Source: Scleroderma bovista
Lineage: Eukaryota > Basidiomycota > Agaricomycetes > Boletales > Sclerodermataceae
Length of the DNA: 53,772 nucleotides
Reading direction: 5' to 3'
Assembly: GCA_037178675.1 (NCBI GenBank)
Contig: JAYMGJ010000323.1
Span: forward strand, 1-53,772
The notes beneath the pieces were generated by a model, which was given only the letters and a program-made list of their open reading frames with translations, was not told the DNA's origin and did no database searches. Positions 1 to 10,167 of this stretch are shown in pieces; within the stretch, counting starts at the first letter, position 1, and each line of letters starts with the position of its first letter. The position numbers were made by a program, and so were the translations under genes.

Positions 1-3000
1 CTGAGCTCACTCCCCGACCCTGTAGCGCCCTCACCGAGCACGCTGGGACTCGATGCTACGTCAGTCTCGTCTCCTTCCCCGACCGACTCGCCTCAGGCTC
101 CCGGTCTTCAGGCACCTCCTATCGCTCTCATCAACGCTGCAGCCTTTCTGAAGGCTTGTCAGCTAGATGGCTCTCAACAGTTCTCTATTCAGCTAAAGCC
201 TGACGGCAGCTTTCGTGCTGCATTGGTCAACGCTGCTCCCGACCTTTCCTCTGTCCCTGAGGCATACCACGACTTTGCCAATGTCTTTAGTAAGGTGAAA
301 GCATCGGTACTCGCGCCTCATCAGGAATATGACCTCAAGATAGAACTGGAAGAAGGAGCGCCATTACCGCCCGGAAGACTCTATTCTCTCTCCCCCATTG
401 AGCTCGAAACCCGTTGGGCATTCATCGACAAAAACCTTTGCTTTGGTTTCATCCGTCCGACCTCATGCTCCCATGCAGCCCCTGTCCTCTTCGTCAAGAA
501 GAAGGAAAGCTCTCTCCAACTTTGTGTCGACTACCGAGGACTCAACAAAATATCAAAGAAGGATTGGTACCCTCTACCTCTCATCTCTGACCTACTTGAC
601 TCTCCGAGTTGGGCAAAGGTCTATACTAAAATCGACCTGAGACATGCTTACCACCTGGTTGGCATTGCCAAAGGTGATGAGTGGAAAACCGCCTTCAGGA
701 CTCGCTATGGCTCGTACAAGTGGCAGGTGATGCCCTTTGGTCTCACCAATGCCCCTGCAGCCTTTCAGCGATTTGTCAACTCGGTCTTCGCGGACATGCT
801 CGATGTCTGCGTCGTAGTCTACCTTGACGATATCCTAGTCTACTCAGACAACATGGAGGACCATACCAAGCACGTTCGGGAAGTGCTTCAGCGACTGCGC
901 CAGCACAAGCTTTACGTCAAACCCGAAAAGTGTGAGTTCCACTTGGACTTGGTAGAGTACCTCGGGTACTTCCTTTCCCCCGACGGTTTGACAATGTCGC
1001 AAGACAAAGTCAAGACAATCTGCGATTGGCCCGAGCCTCGCAAGGTGAAGGACATTCAGTCCTTCCTCGGCTTTGCAAACTTTTACCATTGATTCATCTT
1101 CAATTACTCCGATATAGTGGTTCCCTTAACTCGGTTGACACGGAAAGATGCCCCTTGGGATTTCTCCGACGTCTGCCGACGGTCATTCAACCAACTCAAG
1201 GAGGCCTTCACCACAGCTCCCATCCTCACCCACTTCCAGCCAGGTGCCCAACTGACAGTCGAGACTGATGCTTCGGACTACGCGATCGCCGGCATCCTAT
1301 CCATCACAGGTTCGAATGACAAGATACAACCGATTGCGTTTTACTCTCACACTCTGACTGCGCCCGAGCTAAATTATGATACCCACAACAAGGAGCTCCT
1401 CGCCATCTTCGAGGCCTTCAAGACCTGGTGTCATTATCTGGAGGGCCCTGCCTTCCCGATCGATGTCGTGACCGACCACAAAAATTTGGAGTACTTTTCT
1501 ACCTCTAAGGTTCTCACCGGTCGGCAAGCCCGATGGTCGGAATACCTCTCCTCTTTTAACCTGATCATTTGTTTCCGGCCTGGTAAACTTGGTGCAAAGC
1601 CCGACGCCTTGACTAGATGCTGGGACGTCTACCCCAAAGAGGGGGATAGGGGCTTCGCCTGAGTCAATCCACAGAACCTCTGACCGGTGTTCACGGCTGA
1701 ACAGCTCACCAATTCCCTTCGCGCGACATACCTACACACCCCAGTACTCAGAGCTAGTGCACTCATGGACATCAAGCATCTCCACGCCGATATCCTAGCC
1801 AACCTCCCGACTGATCCCATCGCTAACACCCACCTCTCGGACACATCAAATCCCTGATGGTCAACCGATGAGACTGGTTACCTACGTCTCGATGGCCGCA
1901 TGTACGTCCCCGAGGCCGATGACCTACGTCTTCGTGTCCTCAGATACAAGCATGACCATCCCCTATTGGGACACTTCGGTCAGAACTGCACCCTAGAGCT
2001 CATTCGTCGCGAATACACATGGCCAGGCATTTGTACCTACGTAAAGGACTACGTTAAGTCCTGCACAGCCTGTGCCCGAGCCAAGATGCCATGTCACCGA
2101 CCCTATGGGATGCTCAAGCAATTACCGGTCCCCGACCGACCATGGAATTCCATCTCGATGGATTTCATTGAGCAACTCCCATCCTCATCCAGCTTCACAG
2201 CCATACTGGTAGTCATAGACCGACTATCAAAGCAAGCCATATTCATCCCAACTCATGATACAATAACCTCCCTCGAGCTCACACAGCTCTTCCTACTCTA
2301 CGTTTTCGCTAAGCATGGCGTCCCCGCACATGTAACATCTGACTGAGGCTCAGAGTTTGTCACGCATTTCTTCTGATCACTCGGTAAGGCCTTAGATATG
2401 AAATTACATTTCACTTTGGGCTATCACCCAGAAGGTGACGGACAGACCGAGCGAGCTAATCAAACACTCGAGCAATACCTCAGGATGTACTGCAATTACC
2501 AGCAGGACAATTGGTCGGACCTACTACCTCTCGCTGAGTTCGCCTACAACAATGCCCCTAGCGCTACGACCGGTGTCTCACCGTTCTTTGCAAACAAAGG
2601 ATACCACCTGAACCTTGCTGTGCACCCCGAGCACGATCTTTCATCGGCTCGGGCATGGGAATACGCAGTTGACTTAGAGTCACTGCATGAGTACCTACGT
2701 GAAGAGATGGCTGCTGCCCAGAAAAGGTACCAAGGCCCTGCTGACACCAGAGGATCACCCGCACCCGACTTCAAAGTCGGTGATCAAGTGTTCATCAAAG
2801 CCAAGTACTTTAGGTCTACCCGACCATCAAAGAAACTCTCCGAGAAGAATCTCGGCCCCTACCCAATCATTGCCCAAGTCGGCACTTTATCATTCACAAT
2901 CTGTCTCCCCAACTCTATGTGTGCTGTCCACCCCATCTTCCACGTCTCACAGCTCGAACCAGCGACACCGAACACAATACCGAATCGGTCACAACCTCCA

Positions 3001-3246
3001 CCACCTCCCATCAAAGTCGACGGTGAACCTGAATTCGAGATCACCGAGATCCTCAATTCAAAGTTCGACCGACGTCAACATCAATGCCCACTCCTGTATC
3101 TAGTTAGATGGGCTGGTTACAAAGGTACCGACGAAGAAACATCTTGGTTGATCGCGACCGAGCTCGGACACGCTTCAGAACTCATGGCCAACTACCACAA
3201 AGCCTATCCGACTAAGCCAGGCCCCTTAGAAAGCCTCTCACACTAA
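1..3246 (+). pseudogene. Gypsy-1 pol: end of protease linker, RT, RNase H, integrase, chromodomain (Ty3/gypsy chromovirus)
   Basis: One reading frame runs from base 1 to a TAA at 3244-3246, so the gene enters from outside the window. In order it holds a Pro/Ser-rich linker (1-220), reverse transcriptase with the YLDD catalytic motif near 820, RNase H with the ETDASDYA motif near 1260, an integrase HHCC zinc region (about 1930-2080), the DDE core (SMDF near 2155, the second Asp next to a stop at 2344, GDGQTE near 2440), and a C-terminal chromodomain with LYLVRWAGYKG near 3095. The frame never shifts. It is broken only by six stops, at 1090, 1660, 1681, 1855, 2344 and 2374, all TGA, where related copies have Arg or Trp. 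It encoded the retrotransposon polyprotein that copies RNA to DNA and integrates it, and is now inactive. It converges on the antisense gene that ends at 3327. Confidence 0.95.
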
Positions 3247-3916
3247 GTCATTCAAATTACCGAACAAAGTCTATTGATAGTGTACAAAACAAAGTAAAAA
3301 GAAAACTAAATACAAATACGGTCCAACTACTCGGAGTCGCCCTCTCCGTCTTCGTCTCCCGACTCTTCACCTTCCCCATCCATTCTATCCGACTCCTCCT
3401 GCTCCTCACTCTCCTCAGGCTTTGCCTTGCCCTTGCCCTTCGGGTCCCTCGCATCTGCAACCCTCTTCATCTCCCAGGCTACCCCTTCTACCTTCTGACC
3501 GAGCTTCACCAGCTCCCTGGTGTTGCAATTGATCACAGCCACGATCTCCCCAAGTCGGCAGTCCAAGACCAGCGCAACTGGGTCTGGCCGACTCAATGGC
3601 CCAGCCACCGAGAACCCACCCATTGCTGTCTCTATTTCCTCGGTACTCATGGCGTCAGCGATCGCCTTCTTCGTCCGTTTCCGTTTCTCGCCCGCCCTTG
3701 GCGATGTTGTCATTGTGGCAATCTCGCTCTCCTTCCATTTCTCACCGCTTGCTGCTCTCTCCATCACCGCCATCGACACGCTGAAGGTGCACTTGACTTT
3801 TGATCGTTGACACCGACCGCACGTCGGCGTTCGTGCTCCGTCGGCCAGCTCGCACCCACTGCTGTCACCGCTCCGCCTGCAATGGTCACAAGGGGGCTTG
3901 AACCCCATTATGCCTG

Positions 3917-4195
3917 TGTTGGAACGGTGTAGGGGGGGGTTGGGTGTTGCTGCTGCCTCAGGTGAGGCACGCTCGACCCAGGGGCTTCTGGAGGTCTGGC
4001 AGAGCTCCCAGGGACTGGGGAGACTAGAGGAAGTAGGGAGAGTAGAGGTGTTCAGTCACTCCAGGACTGAGATCAAACATATACAGAGGAAAGAGGGAAG
4101 TTGCTTAGTAAGCTAAGTACAAGCCTACATAGCTAAGGTAAGAGTCCAGTATCAGTACTACCAATTCTACACCTAGAGACAGGACTGTCTCTACA
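3917..4195. mobile_element. Solo LTR (copia-like) inside exon 2 of the antisense gene
   Basis: The segment begins TGTTGGAACGG and ends GTCTCTACA on the + strand, with TG...CA ends typical of an LTR, and the TGTTGGA start resembles the copia LTRs elsewhere in this window. It has no coding capacity. The 5-bp flanks (GCCTG and ACGGG) do not match, but deleting the segment plus 5 bp restores the reading frame of the flanking exon, which supports insertion with a 5-bp duplication that has since decayed. The family assignment is tentative. Confidence 0.5.
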
Positions 4196-4216
4196 ACGGG
4201 CAGTGACCTGACGAGG

Positions 4217-4274
4217 CTAATCAAATAAGAAATCAGTAAAGGTCAATAAAGAATTAATAACAATAACCACGCAC
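4217..4274 (-). other. Spliceosomal intron of the Gypsy-1 antisense gene
   Basis: Read on the - strand it has donor GTGCGT, a branch-like CTGAT and acceptor ATTAG, 58 nt in all, phase 0. It separates the coiled-coil exon from the cysteine-cluster exon, the same place where the Gypsy-3 and Gypsy-6 copies carry 54-nt and 49-nt introns. An intron that would only be removed from antisense RNA shows that this gene is not part of the genomic retroviral transcript's coding plan. Confidence 0.65.
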
Positions 4275-4730
4275 CTTGGGCTTCGGCCCCAGCCCAAAAT
4301 GTTCCCACATCGCCTCGCCAGCTGCCAACGACTCAGCCTTCTCCTTCACTCTCACCTCCACCTCGGCATTGCATCTCGCCTCAAAATCAGCCCGCGCTTT
4401 CGCCTCGGCGACCTTCTTCGCCTGCTCCTCGGCCTTCCGCTTCTCCTTGGCGACTCTCCTCACCTCCTCCTCAGCCTTCTTCTTCACAGCCTCTTCTGCC
4501 AACCTCTTCGCCTCTTGCTCGGCCGCCTGTTTCATTAATCGCTCCTGACGTCTTTGCGATTGCTCGTTGAACTTGGCGATTTGAACTTGAATTGAGTCAG
4601 TCAGCTTCCCTTCCAACTCGGGTGAGGGGGCGCGCGTCCAGTCAACGTTGTCGGTGTTGCTAGCGGACAGGTTTAAATCGAGGATGTTATGAAGGAAAAA
4701 ATTTGATGGGTGACCGTCACCGAAGGCCAG

Positions 4731-4738
4731 TCTTTATA
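4731..4738 (-). promoter_or_regulatory. TATA box of the Gypsy-1 antisense gene
   Basis: TATAAAGA on the - strand lies about 61 nt upstream of the presumed start at 4670 and about 100 bp inside the 3' LTR. The same octamer is found 55 and 52 nt upstream of the ATG in the Gypsy-3 and Gypsy-6 copies. Conservation of motif and spacing across diverged copies supports a real core promoter. Confidence 0.6.
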
Positions 4739-4820
4739 CGCCCTAACCAATTTTCAAACCCAGACAATGGCCGCACACATTTGGTGTGGAATACGCATTG
4801 CAGCCTTGTGGGCTTGGCCC

Positions 4821-4834
4821 TAAGAGGGGGATAC
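4821..4834 (+). other. Polypurine tract of Gypsy-1
   Basis: The purine run TAAGAGGGGGATAC sits immediately 5' of the LTR start TGTCACGACC. This is the normal place and composition of the plus-strand primer of an LTR retrotransposon and fixes the element's orientation as + strand. Confidence 0.8.
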
Positions 4835-5458
4835 TGTCACGACCATGACACTCAATCACCCTGTACCCTATTGTCCGATCGTGTCCACGCGTTCGCCGCC
4901 TGTTTATTGTATGTACTCCCTTTTCCGTTTCTCTCTATCTGTCCTGTATCGCCACCGATTGGTGAGCGCATTGTCCAATCTGTCTCTCTGTACTATTACC
5001 TAATATGTTTCCTTTCTCGTTTCCAGTTACTATACGTTCCCATCCCGTTGCATTATTAATACGATACCTATTGGTAATCCGGTTATCGCACTTACCATAC
5101 TTACTCAGCGTGCAGCGCGACTGCGCTCGTCATTCGTCGGTAATCCTGACTTCCCATACATTGCCTCATCTGTCCCACTCAGTATAAATACCTAGATACT
5201 TGGTCTGTTGTAGTTTCAGTTCGAATATTGAATAAGATACTTCTCCTCTGTTCTCTCTTCGTGCTCTCTGCTTCTGCCCTCGTACAAGTACTCGGTCGTT
5301 GACTGTTTACCCTTGGACTCTCCGTAAATCTTTGGTCAGCCTTCCTAATACTCGGGAAGCACGACTAAGCTACGTAGCATCTTGGTCTTACCGCTAGACC
5401 AACCCCTGACCCCCTGACCCCTTGTAGAGATCAGATCGGTGAAGAACCGGTCTTGACA
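4835..5458 (+). repeat. 3' LTR of Gypsy-1
   Basis: This 624-bp segment begins TGTCACGACC right after the polypurine tract and ends CGGTCTTGACA, giving TG...CA ends. Inside it lies TATAAATA at 5183. The last bases resemble those of LTR-C elsewhere in the window (GGTCTTGACA), suggesting related lineages. The sequence that follows (CATAC) enters the Gag-protease frame of another element, so Gypsy-1 appears to be inserted in Gypsy-2. Its 5' LTR is outside the window. Confidence 0.8.
5183..5190 (+). promoter_or_regulatory. TATA box in the Gypsy-1 LTR
   Basis: TATAAATA lies about 350 bp into the LTR and about 270 bp before its end, a position fitting the U3/R boundary. It would place transcription initiation near 5215. 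Confidence 0.55.
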
Positions 5459-5988
5459 CATACCCTCTAAGGGAGTCCCTGCAAAGGGCTCGGCACAGGA
5501 GGTTAAATCAAGTGTGCTTAATTCCCTGTTGAATACTGCTGTTTCTTCCCCTTTGGCATCTGAGGAACCGGAAAGCCCCACCGGAACTGAAGAAGTTTCT
5601 TTCTTGGACTTGCGAAGGTCCCTCACCTTGGAACGTGAAGTGACGATACCCGTCTGCATTCGCAGACCCCTTAATGTTATTGAAGTAGATGCCCTGCTAG
5701 ACAGTGGCGCTACTGGATGTTTTGTTGACAAGAGCTGGGCTCTTGATAGATGCTTGCAGTTATCTAAGCCGGTAAAGCCTGTTCCGGTGCTTAATGTAGA
5801 TGGCACCAGGAACCAGGAAGGCGACATCACACATTATGTATTACTTACAGTCGGTATTGGGAAACACACTGAAAAGCTTTGGTGTGCAGTCACTTGCCTT
5901 GGAAAGGTTCCCCTTATCCTTGGCCACACCTGGCTTAGAAAGCATAACCCCGATATTGATTGGGTAACCGGACAAGTTAATTTAACTA
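5459..5988 (+). pseudogene. Gypsy-2 Gag end and aspartic protease
   Basis: The frame is open from the end of the Gypsy-1 LTR to the MITE at 5989. It carries a retropepsin-type catalytic motif LLDSGATGCFVD near 5693 and the later LILGHTWL motif near 5915, followed by DIDWVTGQV, the usual end of this protease in Ty3/gypsy elements. No start codon is expected because this is the middle of a polyprotein whose Gag part lies left of the window, beyond Gypsy-1. With the MITE and one CTA target copy removed, the frame continues without a shift into RCPPECK and the reverse transcriptase. Confidence 0.88.
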
Positions 5989-6709
5989 CACTGCAAGCAT
6001 TTCTCAATGTTTCATGACAAAACATTGTAAAAAAATAGAAGAAAGAGATACTCTTTTATTTACAATTTTGTTCAACAAAAAAGACAAATATCATACAGCA
6101 TTATTTTTGTCATTTTTGTGTGAAGACATGATTTGAGATCATTTGTTATGTTGAGACTATAAAATATTTAACCTTTTTCTTCTGCCTGTTCCTTGCAAAA
6201 CAAATAAAGAAATGAAAATGTAACTTTTCTCATAGCAAGTATTTCAGCATGTGTTATTAAAAATAAGATATTAAATTATTCTTGAAAACATGTTAAAAGA
6301 AACAATAAGTTTTCCTTCAAGAAACATCATTGTTCCTGGATGCTGATTGGCTGGCTAGAGTGTTATGACTGAAAACATATAGCATATTTCCTAAACATTT
6401 ATTTTTGTGGAATAGAGTGTCTTTTGATTCAATTTTGCACTGCAGAAAATTGAAAATGCTTACTGTGAGAAAAATTACATTGTCATTTCTTTATTTGTTT
6501 TGCAAGGAACAGGCAGAAGAAAAAGGTTAAATATTTTATAGTCCCAACATAACAAATGATCTCAAATCATGTCTTCACACAAAAATGACAAAAATAATGC
6601 TGTATGATATTTGTCTTTTTGGTTGAACAAAATTGTAAATAAAAAAGTATCTCTTTCTTCTATTTTTTTACAATGTTGTGTTATGAAACATTGAGAAATG
6701 CTTGCAGTG
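5989..6709. mobile_element. MITE copy 1 with long terminal inverted repeats
   Basis: This 721-bp AT-rich element starts CACTGCAAGCATTTCTC and ends with its exact reverse complement. The inverted repeats extend roughly 260 bp inward with few mismatches, leaving a loop of about 190 bp, so it is a foldback-type element. A 3-bp duplication CTA flanks it (5986-5988 and 6710-6712). It has no transposase. Related copies are at 29256, 29493 and 32171. CACTG ends with a 3-bp duplication fit CACTA-like or PIF/Harbinger-like families, which I cannot separate from the sequence alone. Confidence 0.9.
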
Positions 6710-6712
6710 CTA

Positions 6713-8235
6713 GGTGTCCTCCCGAGTGCAAGTCACTTCTGGAAACACGCTTCACTAAATTATTACGTCAGAACAAATCTCAGGAAACTTGGGTTCAGGC
6801 TTTGAAGGCTCACGAGTTAAAGGTTGCTATCGATGAGACAACCCTCGAAGAAGCCCAGAAGCTTGTGCCCCGGGAGTACTGGGAATATTTAGATGTCTTC
6901 TCGAAGAAGTCATCTGAATGCATGCCTCTTAGAAAACCGTGGGATCATGGCATAGATCTCAGGGAAAATTTCCCACCTAAGAAAGGGTGTTTGATCCCCC
7001 TGTCAGTGGATGAACAGAAGGAAGTTGAGGACTTTGTTGACGATCAGCTTGCGAAAGGATATATTTGCCCGTCCATTTCCCCTCAGACTTCTCCTGTTCT
7101 CTTCGTCCCCAAAAAGGACGGCAAAAAGCGCATGGTTCAGGACTATCGGTATTTAAACAAGTGGACTGTTAAAAATAACTACCCGCTGCCCTTGATCAGT
7201 CAGCTTGTCGACAAGCTGAAAGGATGTAAACTCTTCACGAAGATGGATCTTCGCTGGGGATATAACAATGTCCGTATCAAGGAAGGCAATGAGTGGAAAG
7301 CTGCGTTTGTAACGCACAAAGGGGCTTTCGAGCCGGTTGTTATGTATTTCGGTCTATGTAATTCACCCGCGACATTCCAGAAGATGATGAACGAAATCTT
7401 CCACAATATGACAGATGTCTGCGTGGTGTATATTGACGACCTAATGATATTTACAAATATGGACGATCAGGACAAGCATGACAGGATTGTGCTTGAAGTC
7501 TTAAAATGTTTACGCGATAATGACTTATTTGTCAAACCCGAGAAGTGTCGCTTCCGCATTACCGAAGTCGACTTCCTCGGAATGATAGTCTCGCGTGACA
7601 GGATAAAGATGGACCCTAAAAAGGTTAATGCTATTTTGAAGTGGCCTGAGCCAACAAATGTCAAACAGGTTCGAGCATTCCTAGGCCTCGGCAACTTCTA
7701 CAGACACTTTATTAAGGATTATGCAATCATGGCTAGGCCATTAACAGACTTAATGTGTAAAGATGTTGTCTTCCACTTCGGTGATAAGGAATGTGCTGCG
7801 TTTACAGCCTTGAAGGCTGCGTTTACTCATGCACCGGTACTTCAGTACCCCGACCAGGACCGCGAATTCCGCCTCGAAACTGATGCGTCTGAGTTTGCCG
7901 TCGGGGGAGTGATATCTGTTAAGTGTGAGGACGGCAAATTCAGACCAGTAGCGTACATGTCGCACTCTATGACCCCGCCAGAACACAACTATCCTATTCA
8001 TGATAAAGAAATGCTGGCCATTATAAAAGCAACAGAGGCCTGGCGCCATTATCTCGAGGCCACTCCTTATGCCTTCGAGATCTACATGGACCATCATAAC
8101 TTAACATACTTCACAAAGTCGCAGAATCTCTCCAAGCACCAAGCGCACTGGCAGATGTGGATGACGCGCTTCAACTACTCGTTAATTTATAAAAGGGGAA
8201 CCCAGATGCATGTTGCAGATCTGCTTAGTAGGTGA
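6713..8235 (+). pseudogene. Gypsy-2 reverse transcriptase and RNase H
   Basis: The frame continues the protease after the MITE. It shows the RT motifs SPVLFVPKKDG (near 7090), the YIDD catalytic box (near 7430) and FLGLGNFYRHF, then RNase H with LETDASEFAVGG near 7870 and a C-terminal HVADLLSR. The only damage apart from the MITE is a TGA at 8233-8235 immediately after LSR, where elements of this type usually have a second Arg (CGA). The reading frame resumes at 8236 in phase, so this is the best-preserved polyprotein in the window. It belongs to a different gypsy lineage from Gypsy-1 (YIDD rather than YLDD, and a different linker). Confidence 0.93.
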
Positions 8236-9702
8236 TTGGACTATTACGTCTCTAGCTCCAACGATAACAAGGATCAGACCTTGTTAAACCCCGTATCTAT
8301 TAAGTTGATTGACGTCACTGATCAGACCTATGAAGAGCGCCAGTCGCTGATTATGGACTTTCATGACACACCTGTCACAGGACATAAGGGTGTCAAAGCT
8401 ACATTTAATGCACCCAGGAAGCACTATTCCTGGAAAGGGATGAAGGAGCAAATCCAAACCTACGTAAAGCACTGTCAAAAGTGTCAGCAGTCAAAGGTTT
8501 CAAACCAAAAGACTTCTGGAAGTCTCCTTCCCCTCCCTGTCCCAGAAGGACCGTGGCTTGACGTCACAATGGACTTTACTGAGATGCCGGAATCCCTCAG
8601 ATATAACTATATATTAGTAGTCGTCGATCGGTTCTCCAAAGAGGTGGTCTTTGTGCCATGCACTAAGGAGGAAACCACTCTCTCAACTGCTGAGTTGTTC
8701 AGAGATCACATTTGGTGCCAGCATGGACTTCCTAGCACCGTAATATCTGACCGTGGGTCGGTCTTTGCGAGCAACTTCCTGGGGGAGTTGTATAGACTTT
8801 TAGGCATAAAGCGCAAGATGTCTACTGCCTTTCACCCACAAACTGACGGACAAACAGAGTGGTTGAACCACGAAATCAACCAGTACCTTCGGACCTACGT
8901 TAGTGATCGACAAGGCGATTGGGCTAAGTGGATCAAGATTGCCCAGTTTGTCTGGAACAACATGGTCTCGGAGGTTACTACCGATTCCCCATTTGGAATT
9001 ACCCGGAGTTATTCCCCGTGCATGGGTGTAGAACCAGTACAGACAATAGCCCCAGCGGCTAAGAACTTTGCTGCCATATTTAACAAAGCCGTTGAATCTT
9101 CTGAGAAGGCTAAACGCAACATGAAGCTTCAGGCGGATAAGCATAGAAATCCCGCCCCGGTCTATTCCGTCGGTCAGCAAGTCTGGCTTTCAACGGACAA
9201 CCTTTGTATGCTAAATCGTGCTTCTAAGAAGCTTACAGAAAAGTGGATCGGCCCCTATGAGGTCACTCAAGTGACCCCAAACACAGTCGAGCTTAAGCTC
9301 CCGAAAACTCTTCAGATTTACCCGGTAGTGAATATCTCTCGAGTTAAACCTTATTTAGGTCCACTCCCTGGACAACCTGTTTCCTGGCCTGGCCCGGTAC
9401 TTGTTTCTGAAGAACGCGATGAAGAGTACAAAGTGGACTATATCATAGCATCCCGTATTTATAGATGCCAGCTCCAGTACTTGGTACATTGGAAAGGATA
9501 CGAGGAACACGAAAGAACGTGGGAACCCTCATCAAATTTAAAGAATTCTCCTCTGGTAGTTGAGCGTTTTTATAGGGAAAACCCTTCTGCCCCTCGAAAA
9601 CTTTGTATGGTGCAGTCGGACTTTAATTCGTTATTTGCTCAGATTCCCGAGAATCTTACCGTTTGCGAACCTACCTTTTGCAGTCTGGAATCCTGCACCT
9701 AA
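8236..9702 (+). pseudogene. Gypsy-2 integrase with chromodomain
   Basis: This is the 488-codon continuation of the Gypsy-2 polyprotein after the single TGA. It has an HHCC zinc domain ending HCQKCQQSK, an integrase core with TMDFTE, ISDRGS and TDGQTE carrying the D, D and E catalytic residues, a GPY-like region (KKLTEKWIGPYEV) and a C-terminal chromodomain with LQYLVHWKGYEEHERTWEP. The stop at 9700-9702 overlaps the polypurine tract, so this lineage has no room for an antisense accessory gene. The domain itself is uninterrupted; I call it a pseudogene because the polyprotein upstream is broken. Confidence 0.92.
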
Positions 9703-9730
9703 GGGGGGAGTAGTGTAACGGTCTAACTTT

Positions 9731-9804
9731 TTATCTTATCTAATCTGCGATTAGATGACATCTTATCTTATCATAGTGTAGTATCTTATCTAGTGCATCT
9801 TATC
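9731..9804 (-). promoter_or_regulatory. Cluster of six GATAA motifs in the Gypsy-2 LTR
   Basis: Six copies of TTATC (GATAA on the - strand) occur at 9731, 9736, 9763, 9768, 9786 and 9800, most in the context CTTATCT. They lie about 150-225 bp upstream of the LTR TATA box. Clustered GATA motifs are binding sites of fungal GATA factors that respond to nitrogen, iron or light. Regulation of this LTR by such a factor is an inference. Confidence 0.4.
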
Positions 9805-9955
9805 TGTAGGTCTGTCTAGACTACAGCCTCGTGCTGTACATGCTGTATCCCTTGATGTCATTAGCATAGCCTTACCACAGGATGGCAGTTGTGTTCACTG
9901 CCTCGTACAGCATACAGCCTCATGGATAGCCTCGCACAGGACACGTGTAGTATAG

Positions 9956-9963
9956 TATATATA
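9956..9963 (+). promoter_or_regulatory. TATA box in the Gypsy-2 LTR
   Basis: TATATATA followed by CCG lies about 240 bp into the LTR, downstream of the GATAA cluster. It is the only strong TATA element in this LTR. Confidence 0.5.
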
Positions 9964-10167
9964 CCGTTGCAATCCAGCACCCAGAGGCTCTCCATTCGAG
10001 CTCTCTTTGGGTTTTCGCTCTAAGACACTTGGTTCCTACTTCCCCCTCAGAGTCTTGACGTGTGGTAGTTCTTTGGGTTGTTTGCCCTTAGGGTTGTTTC
10101 ACTGTGAAAAGATGGGCAAAGCAAATTTGTCATCGCTCTGTTCCAAGGTGTCAGCATGAAGTGCCAG

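Larger units (their letters stand above)
3327..4670 (-). pseudogene. Antisense accessory gene of Gypsy-1: coiled-coil plus Zn2Cys6-like protein
   Basis: This gene lies between pol and the 3' LTR on the opposite strand. Exon 1 (about 4670-4275) opens with a segment containing DWTRAPSPELE, alignable to DWTKVSTLELQ in the Gypsy-6 copy, then a long Glu/Lys/Ala coiled coil. A 58-nt intron (4274-4217, GTGCGT to ATTAG) leads to exon 2, which encodes a cysteine cluster spaced C-X2-C-X8-C-X10-C-X2-C-X6-C with the basic stretch CQRSKVKC, then GEKRKRTKK (possible nuclear signal) and an acidic C-terminus ending at 3327. The expected start codon reads CTG at 4670-4668 where the other copies have ATG, and a 279-bp solo LTR interrupts exon 2. 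Removing that LTR and one 5-bp duplication keeps the frame. A DNA-binding or chromatin role is an inference from the cluster only. Confidence 0.72.
9714..10100 (+). repeat. 3' LTR of Gypsy-2 (right end approximate)
   Basis: The purine run AAGGGGGGAGTAG (9701-9713) is the polypurine tract, and the LTR starts TGTAACGGTC at 9714. Its left part is rich in CTTATC, and a TATATATA box lies at 9956. The right end cannot be fixed because no 5' LTR is present for comparison. A TTTCA at about 10100 is one candidate end. Confidence 0.7.

Noticed and set aside
1..3246. Reassigned or read-through TGA codons, because pol is open apart from TGA.
   Set aside because: Related copies in the window carry CGA or TGG at these sites, and the same elements also show mutated catalytic residues and frameshifts. 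Decay at CpG explains it without recoding.
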